From Notamacropus eugenii (lineage: Eukaryota; Chordata; Mammalia; Diprotodontia; Macropodidae): 64,000 bases of DNA. The DNA lies in assembly GCF_028372415.1 (NCBI RefSeq), contig NC_092878.1:26332903-26396902 (forward strand). Reading direction: 5' to 3'. Shown piece after piece: positions 1 through 11,547 of the stretch (position 1 is its first letter; every line of letters begins with the position of its first letter). Under the pieces are notes generated by a model. It saw nothing but the letters and a program-made list of their open reading frames with translations. It was not told the DNA's origin and did not search any database. Both the position numbers and the translations under genes were made by a program.

Positions 1-2189
1 GCTGTGAGATGAGAACATGCTTTTAGCTCTTGGGAACAAAGATGCCTTATAGATATGAGGTGATATTTCTCTGACACAGTATTTATCCCTGGGGCAGAAG
101 TTATATTCAAGGAGGCTGGATGTAAAGGAAAGGGAAGTATAACTACGATATTATTATAAAAGGTAGAAAGCTACCTGGCCTACCCTTTTCCTTTGTCACT
201 GTAGGCCAAGGACGGCATTAAGGAGAAGCTCTTTGGTTTTGACCCAGAAAATTTCCAGTGACAACCAGCTTCCCATCTTTAAGTAACAGGAAGAGAACGA
301 TTGTTATAGTGTGGTGCAGGGGGTTAGGGTTTAAGAGAAGGCAGAATGGAAAAGTCTTCCAGGAATACAAAAGAAAGGGGGAAATGCCAGTGATGTTCCT
401 TATTTCTTTGATAATTGTAAAAGGCTTGATTTTTTGGGAGGATCTTATTGGGGAGGAGATTTCTGAACCAACTTTCCCTTTTGTCTCCTATAAAGGTCCT
501 GATGTGTTTTGCTTCACCCCCTGGCCTGCAGCCTGCTGTTTCCCAAGCTAATCCATAAAAGGAGCAGCGGATGTCACATACCATTCCTACTGGTGCCAGA
601 CCTGGCATCAAGTGGATGGATAATAAGTGGCCTTGACGTCTGAGCTCCTGCAGACTTGTCTAGGAGAAAGTAGCACTAACTCCTCTGCAGGGCTACCATA
701 GCCTCGAGATCCTCCCACTCTCAGCCCTTAAGGGTTCTTACTGCTCTGTGTGAGCTTCCTACCCTAAACCCTGATAACCTTTGTGGCTCCGGAAGTGGTG
801 CTGACCTAGGGGGAATACACAGAGATATAAATGACTCAGCTGGACACAAAAGGGAAATTGGGTCTTTATCATCTTCTGTCCCTCCCTTCCCCTAACCCAT
901 AGCAGCAAGAATTCAAGAAAGGCCTGGATGTGTATGAGTCTTAGTGATTGTCTCCTTATGCCTGTCCAGTGTTGTATTTCAGCCCTTCTCCCACTTCCTG
1001 AGGCCAGTTTTAAGATAAAATGGCAGAGGGACCTTCTGAAATTCTAGCTTTAAAAAAAAAAAAAACCCAACAACAACCATAACCTTTCCTGTAACTCCTG
1101 ACTCCCTTATACCTATGTAGGACTTCTCTGGAGTCTACAGGGAAATATTGCCCCAGTGTCCCATGGTTGACAAAGTTTGAACTTGGGGAAGGAGAGTTCA
1201 AAGGCAAACTCCAAAAACAGAGTTACCCACTGGGGAGAACATTAAAGAAACAAGGATTGTGGTTTGGGAGCAGCTCAGCAGCAGCTGACAAGAATGTTAG
1301 CGATGTAAACAGAGGAGAGACAGTACAGGGATAAGGGACAGCTCAGGCCCAAGCCAAAGACTTAAATAGAAACCAGAGTGTGAAGTCAAATGGAGAAATG
1401 GCCCCCAAACCTTTGTGACAGAATTGATGGATAAGAGGAATCAAGGCGTCCTAAGAAAACCAGTTATCCTTCTGAGAAGAGCTTTGATTATCGCTGGAAT
1501 GCCCTGGGAAACCTGAATCTACCTTGTTTCTGTGACCCTGCAGTACTTTTTAATAAAAAAAAAAAAGTTTGGAGCTTGGCTATATTGGGCCCAGACTGGA
1601 TAGTGAAAATGTCAGGATTATATAAAAATGCTTCTCTTTAAAATTTCATAGTATGCCTTTCCCTTGAGCTAAAATGGGCCCCAGAACAACTCTATCCTCA
1701 GACCTTCTCTCTGCTCTGTTTTTGATTACTTGATCCAATCCAGCTCACTCCCTTAACAGCTCCAGACATAGTCCCAGATTGCTCCCATACTTTCACAAAG
1801 ATTGCTTCTTTTACAGTCTATTGTCCCTCCAAATCACAGACCAGAGGCCAGGCTAATATTTCTAAGAGATGTATCAAGAATATTGTATTCCTTCAGATCT
1901 ATGGAAATAAATTCTTATCTTTTGGGGTAAAGGGGTGAAGGTTAACCCAGGTTGGAGGTCTTCAGGTTAGCAGAGTCAGAGTAGGCAGGGCACAGGAGAA
2001 GAGGATCCAAAGTGGGTGCAGCCCAGCTACCCATCACCTACTCCAGTGCTGTGTGTGTATGTGTGTGTTTAGAGAAGTATGATAGTTTTTGGTTTTTTGG
2101 AGATGGCCTAACCCAAACTAGCACATAGTGGGAGAACAGCAGGGGAGAGCTACACGCCCCATTTTATACCATATCACAGAAAAAAGTTC
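1..2189. other. Low-repeat sequence beyond CCDC9B
   Basis: No convincing coding exon, SINE or LINE is seen; the short open frames are unsupported. It holds A-tracts near 1,051 and 1,556. It may be extended 3' UTR or intergenic DNA towards the next gene. Confidence 0.4.
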
Positions 2190-4184
2190 ACATTTGATCA
2201 GGAATGCTTAATTTTATTTATCTTCGATTACAAATTTCTCTTCAGTGGAGATATTGTATGTTCCTTCCATGGCTACTCACCATTCTCTTCAGCTTCTGAT
2301 GTGGGTTAAAACCTGAATCTGTGGCATTGTTTCTCCTGACATCTTTTTGAGATTTCTGTCTCTCATCAAGTGAAATGTCACCTCTTTACTGCCATCCCAC
2401 CCTGGATCCCTCCAGCTCAGGAACCCACTAGAAAACTGAAATCATTGCTCACAGTTCCTTATTCCTACAATCCCCCATCCCATACTATCACACGTGCAAA
2501 TACAATCACGCAAATTTCAATGAAGAAGGCACCACATCTGGATAATCATCTGTTTCTTGGGGGGTAGGTGTAGTTAGAGGTCATTAGAATTCAAGGCCAG
2601 GCTTCCCTCCAAATCAATATTTTCTTTGGAGAAGAGGAATTCCAATGCTTTATACCAACTAAAGGGAATTATGTATGTCTAGCTAGAAGATAAGGGTCTA
2701 ATAGTGTACCCAATGGGGAACTGGGTTTTCCATCATATCCTAGAGTCCAAAACTGTGTCCCTCAGGGACTCTACTTCCACATGAGCAGAAATATCCTCAA
2801 GCCTTGAAATGATTTTCTTACTCTACCCTCACACCAAACCCAGAGTTCTAATCTTTTTTTTCATCCTTTCCTCACCATCTACTCTAAGAACACAGCACAG
2901 TCTCACCACTCAGACCTCTTTTAAAGGCAGCATTTCATTTCAGGAAACTGATTTTCCACACCCTGAAAGGGAGAAGGGAGAAAGTCCAAGATCCCTCAGC
3001 ATTCTGCAGCATATCCAGCAACCCAAGTGACCAGCCAGGATCATGAGTTTCCTTTCATTCCTCATCCTCCACACATCTTCTTGTCCAAGGTGCATTTTTC
3101 TGGCAAAGGGATAAACCTCCTCTGGCAGGTAAAAAGCATTGCTAGGATAGAAAAGTCTAAGATGGAAAGCAATGGGAGATACTCAGGAGGAAAAAGTTGG
3201 CAAAGGGAAATACATGATGAAATCTGGGGCCCTAAATGATGAGATCCAGGAAATGAGATTCACGAGGGAAGGATAATACTAGGTACTCAAAGGAGTTAAC
3301 CATAGGTAGCGATGCCCAAAGGAATTCCTGCTTTTCTCTCTTGACTCTGAAAGACAGAAGGAGTGGTTCAATAGTTAACCCTGTGAATCCTTTTCTCCAC
3401 TCTAGTTCTAGCTCTATAGAATGTCCTCTAGTTAAGAGATCAATTCAAAAACTGCTGTTCCTCTCAGATTATGCCAACTGACTAGGTTTTTTCCCTCCAT
3501 GCTGCTAGCAAAATTATCTTGTTCCATTAGCTGAGTCACCTTTAACTCCCTGAAACAGCTTTGGGAGCAGATGGCAAGATTCTGGGAATCTGAAGCAATG
3601 GTAAGTGAGGTAGCACCTAAATGAGTTGGGGTATAATGCAGGCGAGTTGGAAAGAGTACAGGACATGACCACCAGTGTTTACCACTGGAGCTGTCTCAGG
3701 AAGGCAGAGGCCCCTCAAACTGGTGGAAGGAAGCTAGTCAATAGACCAATCTGAAATATCCTAGCCTTTAAGAAGTAATGCTTAGGTAAAGGAGATGATA
3801 GGTACTTTCTGGGGTCCTTCTGCTCTCATAATGCAGAGGGGAATGGCTTGTTGGATTCACTATGGGGGATTTGGGATATGGTGCCAGCTGTTTCAGAATC
3901 TGAGGGGCTGCCACAGGAAGACTACAGGTGTATAAGCTTGTATGTACAAACGTGCCCACGCGGATGTACATGTGACATCCAGGGAGGGAACTCCTTCCCT
4001 CCCCTCAAACCAGTGTGTTTTTTGTTAGTTTGCCAAGCTGCTTAGCCAGCCTGGCACAGCAAACCAGAAGCCAACAGTGTGCTACCCAGAAGGCTTAGAG
4101 TTCTTGATTCAGCACTTCCTTTCTTTTCTTTTCTAAGCTTCCTGGTATAAGAGCTGGCCCACTCACCATCTTCTAGAGTTCTTC
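2190..4184 (-). other. CCDC9B: Probable CCDC9B 3' UTR
   Basis: No repeat of any size is recognisable between the stop codon and a minus-strand AATAAA at 2218-2213. That signal is followed about 20 nt later by a TG- and T-rich stretch, the usual layout of a cleavage site. The extent is an inference; another polyadenylation site could be used. Confidence 0.4.
2213..2218 (-). terminator. Candidate polyadenylation signal (AATAAA)
   Basis: AATAAA read on the minus strand, with downstream 'tgtgaactttttt' as a possible GU/U-rich element. It is the clearest signal downstream of the CCDC9B stop. Confidence 0.35.
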
Positions 4185-4700
4185 TCAGTTCTGTTCACCA
4201 CTCTGCTTGTCACTCTTTCCCTTTGGTTGGTTTTTCTGGATGGACTGTTTAACTGTGCCAAGCTGCCGCTGAATTCCAGACTGGCCTGAGCCCTCCTCAG
4301 TGGGTTCCTGGGACCTTGTCTTCTGTTCAGGGCTCTCATGGAGGCACAGGTCTGCCATATTGTTATTTAGCTTCTGGGCCTGCTCTGAACTGTCAGGAAA
4401 GGAGAAAAGGTTGCTCTCCTTGAGGCTAAGTCCTGTGGTGGTCTTACTGCCCCCACTTGCCCTGGGCACAGGGCTGTTGGTATCTCCTGGGGAGAAGAAA
4501 GGGAGCACAGGGACAACCTTCCGGGAAGACCGAGGCTCTAAACTGGACACTGGGTTGCCAGTGCTGAGCTTATCTTCTCTTTCTCTCTGGTACCCATCCA
4601 GGTTAGACTCCTGAATACCACATGGGTCACTGTGTTCCATACTCCTCTGTTTCTGCCCGGCATTCTCTTCATTCTGTGACCTCTTCATGTTGTGAGATCC
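4185..4700 (-). CDS. CCDC9B: CCDC9B exon 11, C-terminal coding part and stop
   Basis: This segment codes 171 residues, then a stop at 4187-4185. The acceptor is attttag. It starts GSHNMKRSQNEENAGQKQ, parallel to human GSQSTRETPSEEEQAQKQ, and ends in a basic, Gln-rich tail parallel to the human tail after EPGEDRSGKSG. The middle diverges strongly and looks low-complexity and disordered. Confidence 0.88.
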   Translation of the reverse strand, partial: GSHNMKRSQNEENAGQKQRSMEHSDPCGIQESNLDGYQREREDKLSTGNPVSSLEPRSSRKVVPVLPFFSPGDTNSPVPRASGGSKTTTGLSLKESNLFSFPDSSEQAQKLNNNMADLCLHESPEQKTRSQEPTEEGSGQSGIQRQLGTVKQSIQKNQPKGKSDKQSGEQN

Positions 4701-7700
4701 CTAAAATAATGTACAAGCAAGCTGAGTCCATGAATTCGGGGGCCCTCCTCTCTCCTTGTTCCAGTTGCATCCCCTCAGACACCCACCTGACTCTCTAAGT
4801 CCCCCTTGGGGCAGGATTGTTCTTCTCCCTCTTTCGTATCCCACCTGTCAGGATAGAGCATATGGTAGGCACCCCTTTCCCTCTGCCCCTGCACCTGGAA
4901 CCCCTTCCTCAGTTTAATGTATCTCTCAAGGGAGAAACTTAGGTGTAAATGTTCACACAACCAGTTTGGGAATAAAATAAAAATAATTTTAAAGTTTTTT
5001 TTTCCTTCTCACTTCTGTTTTTGGCCCCTGCCAGCTATCCCCCTCCCCCCCTCCGCTCACTTCCTTGAATGCTTGCTCACTTCTGGATGCACAGCTGCTG
5101 TTTATCACCCTGCCCACACTATTGCATCCTATGGGGACTTTAGCATGTCCCTGCCTGTGCTGCCTGGGAAAGGCAAGCCAGGCGGTACCTCCAGGGATGT
5201 TGCTATTGCAGTTACACCACGAGCTCCCAGAGGTACTGGACTCGCTGCTCATAGTCTCTCCCAGCATCTCATTCACCTGTGACAAGGGACAGATCCAGGT
5301 AGGAAGTGACCATGCCTCAGAGCGACAAGAAAACCAGACACCTGGATCTTTAGCTCTTTGGTGTCCTTTGGCCCAGGTGGGGAGAGGGGGAGGGGAGGAA
5401 GAGAATGTAGTTGGGCAGAAGGGAATCAACCTTAGCTAGGGATACTCACCTGGCACCTAAAGCCTGATTTTGCTCACCCTGGTGCCTATTACCTGCGGGC
5501 CCGGCCAGTTAGCCTGTCCTTCCCACGGGCTTTACTGCTCATGGCTGGTACCACCTTGGGTTTACCTAGGTTCCCACTGTGAGCACCACCACCTGCAAGA
5601 GAAGATATGTGGATTAATTTGATTCGGTTCAACAAGCATTTATTATGTGTACAAGATACTGTCAAGTGCTGTGGATACAGATAAAAAGATACAATTCTGC
5701 CATCAAAGAACTTATAACCCAACAAATTGGGAGGATATGATGTGTCCACAAATAAATATGCTACAAAGCAGAATCAAATATGGTCACAAGAAAGGTCCCG
5801 AAAAAATTATCTAAGAAAACTTTAGAAGGGAGATGTCACTTTCAGTTGGGAGAAATCAAGGAAGGCTTCATGGAGGGAAAAGCACACAAGAACACAGTCC
5901 GGGTCCCTGATCCACCAGCCCAGGGCTTAGTATTCTGTGTATCTTGTGCAGGGAATAGGAAAATGTAAGACCTTCGTTCTACCACCCGCTGTCTCCCAAA
6001 TCTTCTGACCCTGCCTACCCCTTTCATCAGGGGGCAATGGCCGAGACTGGAACTTCCGGAAATTCCTGGGTCCTGTGGGAACAAATGGAACAGGAAATGG
6101 TTTTGGAGGCTGAGGATCCCAAGAAAGAATAATTGTACTAATAACACATATGTTTATTATATATATACATATATATACCTATATACATGTATATATACCT
6201 ATATATACATACATATATGTATATATGTATATGTATGCGATGCTTTAAGCTGGACAAAACACTTTCCTCACAACAGCCTTTGAGAAAGGTGGTTCAAGTA
6301 TCAATCCCCTTTTGGAGGTTAATTTATTAAGCATCTAGTAGATTCTAGGCACTGTGCTGAAACTCAGAGAAATTAAATGTCTTGTCCACATCACGGAGCT
6401 TGGAAATGTCAGACCTGGGATTACAATACATGCTTTTTGACTCTGAGATCAGTGCTTACCCCATTGTACCATTCAGTTCAGATAGGGAAGGTGTGATGTC
6501 ATTCTTCTGGGGCCCAGTGACTAAAAGGAGGAAGCTAAGACCCACAAAGGAAACTTCCTTAAACTACGAGGGAACTGCCCCCAACGACTCACCGAGCATC
6601 TTCTCTTACCCACACTTCAAGTTTCTCCACCCAAAATCAAGTCAGAAAATCTAAGAGGAAAAGTAGGATGTAAAACAAAGAAGGACCTACTTACCCTTTC
6701 TGCTGCCACCCGCTGGCATGCCCAGTTCCCTGGCTTTACTGGCATCCTGAAACCTGATGAGAAACAAGAATTAAGTTTCCACCAGTGTGCCTGGGCAGTT
6801 GAAAAGATGGTGGTTCAACAAGGTCAGTCTCTGCAGTCTCAGCCCATACTAACCCCAAAGTACCTTTCCCATAAGTCAAGTGGAACTGAGAGACAAAATG
6901 AGTGGAAGGACATGGAGACTAGAAGATGAGACCCAAAATGTGCAGCATTGGACATAGAATCTGGAGCCCCAAAAAAGCATTGAAACCAGAGGCAGAGCCA
7001 GGGATCTTGCCTCTGAGGATTTGTCACACCATCCCTTTGGGCAAGGCCCTTGGCCCATGCTCCCTCCCCAACCACATGGTCATCCTCTTGCAGCAGCACA
7101 TACGTGTGCTTAGACTTGTCCATATCCCAAGGGCGACGCCACTCTCCCTGAGCATCGCGGTGCCGTGCGAGGCGCGCAAGGTCAATCTGCTCCCTCTCTT
7201 GCTTCCATCGAGCATAATCCCTCCCCAAATCCTGGGACCCCATAGCCTGGGACGAGGGAAAGGGGGCAAAGGTTAGGTCTGGAACATGGAGCTCCCAGAA
7301 TCTTTGTAGGATAAAGGGCAAGGATTTAGAGTTATGACATTACTCCCTTGGAAGGCTAGGAAGGACATGGGAAGGAAAGGTGTTTTTGCCACCCAGAGGT
7401 CATTCTTAGAACTGGGTCGTTCATCTGTAGTAGGCTAAGCATGAATATCAAGAATTTCTTCTTCACCTGTCTATCTCCATGTGCAAACCCATTCCAAATG
7501 TTGGGTTTCCAAACTCCATGACAGACTCTGCCTGGCCATATTGTTCATGGTCTTTCTTAATGACTCCTCTTGCCATAGCCGAAAAGTCTTGGGTACCTCA
7601 GGCAAATTCTCAGAGCCACCCAAAGATGAGGTAGATGCCTCTTTAGAACTACATACAACTTTTCTTGCTTTCCCCTCCTTCCTACTAGCCCCTAAATGCA

Positions 7701-10700
7701 GCACCCAGTCCCCTGGAGTTCTGGAATCCTTGAGTCTGACAGCACCCTATACATCCTGGGAGACTTACCTTTTGTCCTGGGTCCATTGTGATTGCTATCT
7801 GCATGGGGCTTCCTAGGCTGGAGCCCCCTCTTGGAGGGTCTTCTTCCCCTTGGTTCCCAGCCTTGGTTGATACAATCCGCTTGCCCTGGAAGTGTTGAGT
7901 GTGAGGAGGGAACAGAGAAGCCTTCAACTTGAAAGAGTGGAATGGACTACATCCCTCCCATAGCAGGAGAAATTGGTTAGCCAGCAGCTGGGAGCTGGCA
8001 GTTAGGTACCTGGGTTCTGATTGTGGCTGAGCAGCTGAGTAAGCAGAGATTGGTCCCTATCTCTGTGATCCTCCTTCAGCTTACCCTTTCCCCCTCCCCG
8101 CTGCCCTCAGGGCATCATCTCACCTTGGCTTTGTTCTCCATGGTCACTGCCAGCTGGACCCGCTTCCCCAACCGAAAGGTAAAGGTGTGATCCTCCTCTT
8201 CCTCCTCATCTTCCTCTTCTTCCTGTTCCCCAAGCTCCTTCTCCTTGTTCATTCCTGGGCCCAGGCTGTTGGGATGACTGCTCATTCTCCTATCACTCAC
8301 CACCCGCTTCTCCTGGAGGGGATGGGTTCCTTAACCCTTCAGCATTCAGAATGACAGCTACTTTGGAGCTTGGGCAGAGTAATGAGCTGGGACTTGGGAT
8401 GCCTGGGTTCTTTGGTTTTGCTCAGCTCCCACCCCCATTCCCACCTTCCTGTGCCAGTAAGGACTCTCTCTGGAAATTAGCAAAAGAGCATTATTAGAGC
8501 CATGAAAATCAGTCTGCTCCACAATGAGGATTGCATACCAGCAGCATTAGACTCTCTGGAGGCCCAGTGCCACCCAAGGGGGCAGGGAAATGCCTTAGTG
8601 ACCCTGTCACCCAAGAGCTGGGAAATCTTTGCAGAAGAGACAATGAGGCTTTATCCCTTAACCCTGATTCCTCCCTTTTCTTCCTCTTCCCAAGTGGGTT
8701 TTTTAACTCCTGGAGGTTTGAATCTGGCTACCCTAGATTTCAAAGGAAAAGAGTTAGGGTTGCCTTCAGCAAAAAAAGTGGAGGAAGGCAGTGAAGAAAG
8801 AGAAGGGAAGGGGACAGTAGGCTGGTTTTGGGGACCCCTAGCCATCATGGCTCAAGGAAAGAGAGAAGCTGCAAACTCTGGAGATGTCTTCAGTCCAGAG
8901 GTATAAAGGGTTCTGAAAACATAGGGTAGAGGAAAAGGTGCAATATTTCTTAAGTGCCTACTCTGAGCCAAACACTGACAAATGCTTCACAAATACTCAT
9001 TCATCTGATTCTCACAATAACCCTGTGAGGTAGGTGCTAACTGGGTAGGGGTCACACAGCTCATAAACATGTGAAGTGGCATCTGAATTGAGACCTTCCT
9101 GATTCAAAGCCCATCGTTCCGTTTCCCTAGACACTTAGCTGCCTCCATAGTAGGCACTTAGTAAAAGCTTACAGAATTGACTTGAATTTAATTAAGGGAA
9201 AGTTAAGTGATTGTGTGGGCACTTCCTGAGGCCAAGTGATGGGTAAGAGAAAGATCTTCTTACCCTTAGACCTTTGAGGAATCAGACAAAGCCACCCACA
9301 GGAACATAGACTGACTATAGCCTCCCCCCCCCATACCCACTCTCAGATACAGCCCAGTCTTACATTATGAGCCTTGGTAATGGTAATGGTGAGTCCATCT
9401 GCTCGAGGTGGCCGAGGAGCAGTCACAGCCATACCACCCTGCTCTGCCTGCCTCCGGTCTTCCTCAATCTCCTATGTGATATTTCAAGAGTTAGCTCTCT
9501 TGGGTATCTCAAAGACAGTCTCCACCCTCCTCCCTCAGCTTCTTTGAAGGGACAATATCTCCCAAAGGAATGAATGAATGAAAAAGCGCTTATTAAGCCT
9601 TTACTATGTATCAAGCACTATGCTAAACACTAGGGATTCAAAAGGAAAAGACAAGACAGTTCAAGACAGATATGAGAAGGCATAGTCACCAGCCACCACA
9701 AACCTGGGGACTGTATAAAGACATAGAGAGAGAGATGCTAGCATGTACAAAGGTATCCAGCCTCAACCTATGACTAGACATGTGATTATGACTATTTGCA
9801 TTGACAAGCAAATAAAGAGACCAAGGCAGGCAGATCAAGAAATACAGTCCTTGAGACGGAGGGACTGGTGTCTGGAGCCTATCAGACAGTCCCTGAGACA
9901 GAGGGACTGATGTCTGGAGCCTATCAGACAGTCTCTGAGACAGAGGATCTGATGTCTGGAACCTATCAGACAGTCCCTGAGACAGAGGGACTGATGGCTG
10001 GAGTCTATGAGACAGACCTGCCAGCAGTCCCCAGGTTTGAATTCACGGTTCACCTTGGTCTCATGTCCTCTGCACATCTCACTCCCTTGGGTCCTTGTCT
10101 TTCCCATCCCCTACATCCACCTCCCCAAATTTCTCAAGCCTCTATTTCCTAAACTCCCTTCCCCCACCCCATCCCACCCAGTTCCCGGACCCCTGCTGAC
10201 CTGGTACCTGCGCAATAACGCTTGGTTCTTCCTTCTAAGTGCCACAATTCTCCTGTCCAGCTCTTCGTCCTTCTGCTCTTTCTTTCGAAGCAGAGAGTCA
10301 GCCACCCCAACCCCCTGCAAATCCCCATAGCTCAGCTCAGGGGCTGAAAGCTCCCTACTTAGCCAGTCCCTGAGCTCTGCTGTTTCTCTCCTCTCCCCAT
10401 TAGACTACCACCTGCCAGCTTTCCCAGCCTGGAACCACCATGAATGTGCCAGTGCCCCATTGCCTTAAGTTCCCCTTCTATCACCCAGCTCAAGACTATC
10501 GCCTATCTCCCAGTCTGTCCCACAGGAGAGGGGCCAGAGACAGGGTCATAGCAAGAAAGGGGAAGCAGGAGAGGTGACTGAGGTAATGGGCCCCACGGAA
10601 GGGCCATCAGCATATCCCAACCACACTCACAGTCCAGCAATGGCTGCCTGGATTTTGGAGGGGGAGGGGAGGTGAAGCATCTCCATGTCTGAATGGTTGT

Positions 10701-11547
10701 CTCCTGAGGTCAGATGGGTAGAGAAATCCCAGTAGCTGCCTAGTGAGGATTTTACCCAACCTCCTCTGAACTCCCCTTACAACCCTGAGGAACCACCCCA
10801 TTCCCCCTCCCTCTAAAGCTCCCTCCACTGCCCTTCCCCCTCTGAGCTCTCCAGGGAGCAAGGCTGCTGAACATGGAAGGGGAGTTATAAATGGCTCTGC
10901 CTCTGGCAACAAGAACCTGCCGTAGCTGGGAAACAGCCAGGGGATTCAAGAGGTTGGATGGGGTGGGCTATTTCCATCCCAATCCCAGAACCCCAAGGAG
11001 AAAGAAGCAACTGTTCCACTTATGCCAGGCTCCTGAGATGGCTCAACCCCCCTGCACCCCAGGTCTCTGCTACTGCCAATTCGACCAATAGGGCATTGGC
11101 AGGAGCAGATCCCATAGGCCCTTTCCCCCTGGTGCCCTTTAGTACCAGCTGTCTGGACAGTAAGGATTGAGTCAGCCAGTCAGACAGGGTGGGGGTGGGG
11201 AGGCTGTAGTAGGCCCTTCTCTCTATAGGAATTGCTTTCCCACTCCCAACATCCTTGAAGAGGAGTTGAAGCCTCCCTCTTCCTGCCCTGCTCTCCCACC
11301 TTCCCTAGTGCCAAAGACCACAACCCTCAATGTACACCCCAGCCACTGCTGACCACCTGACAGAAGCTTCCTTCCCACCTCACCCTCACTCCCAGCTATG
11401 TCTGTCTGTCTGCCCACAGCAGCAAATCTCCCTACTTGGAATGGGAGAGATCACTTTAGCAGGCCAACAAGCTCCTCCCCCACCCCACTGAAGACCCCAG
11501 CCCCACTCCCCGGCTACAGCAAAGGGCCCACTCACAGCTGGGTTCAT
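4185..11547 (-). CDS. CCDC9B: CCDC9B (coiled-coil domain containing 9B), complete 11-exon coding region
   Basis: Coding exons in transcript order are 11547-11536, 10314-10201, 9471-9364, 8312-8124, 7885-7769, 7246-7104, 6753-6695, 6072-6019, 5592-5493, 4844-4787 and 4700-4185. The spliced length is 1470 nt, 489 codons plus stop, with all phases consistent and GT/AG at every junction. From memory, human CCDC9B (534 aa) shares diagnostic blocks: KKEQKDEELDRRIVALRRK (coiled coil, about residues 14-42), EIEEDRRQAEQGGMAVTAP, LAVTMENKA plus GKRIVS, WKQEREQIDLARLARHRD (about 194-211) and SKARGKDRLTGRARRWD. An acidic E/D run lies at about residues 109-119. The paralogue CCDC9 has been linked to the exon-junction complex. 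I know no established function for CCDC9B and infer none. There is no signal peptide or membrane segment; most of the protein looks charged and disordered. No stop or frameshift interrupts it. Confidence 0.93.
4787..4844 (-). CDS. CCDC9B: CCDC9B exon 10
   Basis: This 58-nt exon codes WDTKEGEEQSCPKGDLESQ after the split Arg. The acceptor is ctgacag and the donor is gtgggt. Confidence 0.88.
5493..5592 (-). CDS. CCDC9B: CCDC9B exon 9
   Basis: This 100-nt exon ends with the conserved basic block SKARGKDRLTGRAR. The acceptor is cttgcag and the donor is gtaata. It ends after AG of an Arg codon completed by exon 10. Confidence 0.91.
5632..5890 (-). repeat. L2 LINE 3' fragment
   Basis: Reads 'caagcatttattatgtgt...gctgtggatacagataaa' then 'aaggaaggcttcatggagg', the reverse complement of an L2 3' end, in a CCDC9B intron. 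Confidence 0.6.
6019..6072 (-). CDS. CCDC9B: CCDC9B exon 8
   Basis: This 54-nt exon codes PRNFRKFQSRPLPPDERG, parallel to human PRSHQKLQPPPLLPDGKG as I recall it. The acceptor is cccacag and the donor is gtaggc; phase is 1-1. Confidence 0.87.
6146..6238. repeat. AT-rich (TATA/CATA)n simple repeat
   Basis: Imperfect alternation of ta, ca and tg dinucleotides over about 90 bp in a CCDC9B intron. Confidence 0.9.
6695..6753 (-). CDS. CCDC9B: CCDC9B exon 7
   Basis: This 59-nt exon codes (T)FQDASKARELGMPAGG and SRK. The acceptor is catcag and the donor is gtaagt. A second AG lies 7 nt downstream, but only the first keeps frame and matches the human TLQD segment. Confidence 0.88.
7104..7246 (-). 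CDS. CCDC9B: CCDC9B exon 6 (conserved WKQER core)
   Basis: This 143-nt exon is the most conserved part of the family. It codes DYARWKQEREQIDLARLARH and the following GEWRRPWD block. The acceptor is gtcccag and the donor is gtatgt; it ends after two bases of a Thr codon. The segment before DYARW is shorter than I recall in human. Confidence 0.93.
7769..7885 (-). CDS. CCDC9B: CCDC9B exon 5
   Basis: This 117-nt, phase 0-0 exon codes 39 residues from GKRIVSTKAGNQG to MDPGQK. The acceptor is cttccag and the donor is gtaagt. GKRIVS directly follows MENKAK, as in human CCDC9B. Confidence 0.92.
8124..8312 (-). CDS. CCDC9B: CCDC9B exon 4 (acidic exon)
   Basis: This 189-nt, phase 0-0 exon codes 63 residues beginning EKRVVSD and ending LAVTMENKAK. 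It contains an 11-residue E/D run coded by a GAG/GAA/GAT repeat, which is prone to length change. The acceptor is cctccag and the donor is gtgaga. Confidence 0.92.
8936..9150 (-). repeat. MIR-type SINE
   Basis: Contains 'tgattctcacaataaccc', 'gaggtaggtgct', 'gggtcacacagct' and 'cacttagctgcc' in order, the inverted MIR/THER layout. Confidence 0.65.
9364..9471 (-). CDS. CCDC9B: CCDC9B exon 3
   Basis: This 108-nt, phase 0-0 exon codes 36 residues from EIEEDRRQAEQGG to TITITKAHN. The acceptor is acatag and the donor is gtaaga. EIEEDRRQAEQGGMAVT is nearly identical to the human protein as I recall it. Confidence 0.92.
9567..9670 (-). repeat. L2 LINE 3' fragment
   Basis: Short inverted L2 end ('cttattaagcctttactatg', 'actagggattcaaaag'). 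Confidence 0.55.
9846..10015. repeat. 42-bp minisatellite, four copies, in CCDC9B intron 2
   Basis: Four tandem copies of a 42-bp unit containing 'ctggagcctatcagacagtc'. The register is exact: ggga at 9861 recurs at 9903. Copies differ by a few substitutions. As 42 is a multiple of three, the array is open in frames on both strands; this is not evidence of a gene. Confidence 0.9.
10201..10314 (-). CDS. CCDC9B: CCDC9B exon 2 (coiled-coil exon)
   Basis: This 114-nt exon codes 38 residues from GVGVADSLL to LLRRYQ. The acceptor is tttgcag and the donor is gtcagc. A gtacca donor lies 7 nt earlier, but only the later site joins RRYQ to EIEED as in the CCDC9 family. The charged heptad-like stretch forms the N-terminal coiled coil. 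Confidence 0.9.
10315..11535 (-). other. CCDC9B intron 1
   Basis: This 1.2-kb intron is GC-rich and free of recognisable interspersed repeats. It has many short open frames without conserved character. Low repeat content may mean regulatory sequence, but I see no decisive motif. Confidence 0.6.

Noticed and set aside
6839-7321. 160-codon open frame containing CCDC9B exon 6
   Set aside because: Only the 7,104-7,246 part is exon; the rest is flanking intron that happens to be open. Splice sites and homology define the shorter segment.
9868-10152. Open frame with a repeated 14-residue motif, resembling a repeat protein
   Set aside because: It is produced by a 42-bp minisatellite inside a CCDC9B intron. 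It has no codon bias or splice context and is open on both strands for the same reason.
10607-10912. Open frames in CCDC9B intron 1 as possible extra 5' exons
   Set aside because: No frame-consistent splice sites or family similarity; exon 1 joins exon 2 in phase without them.
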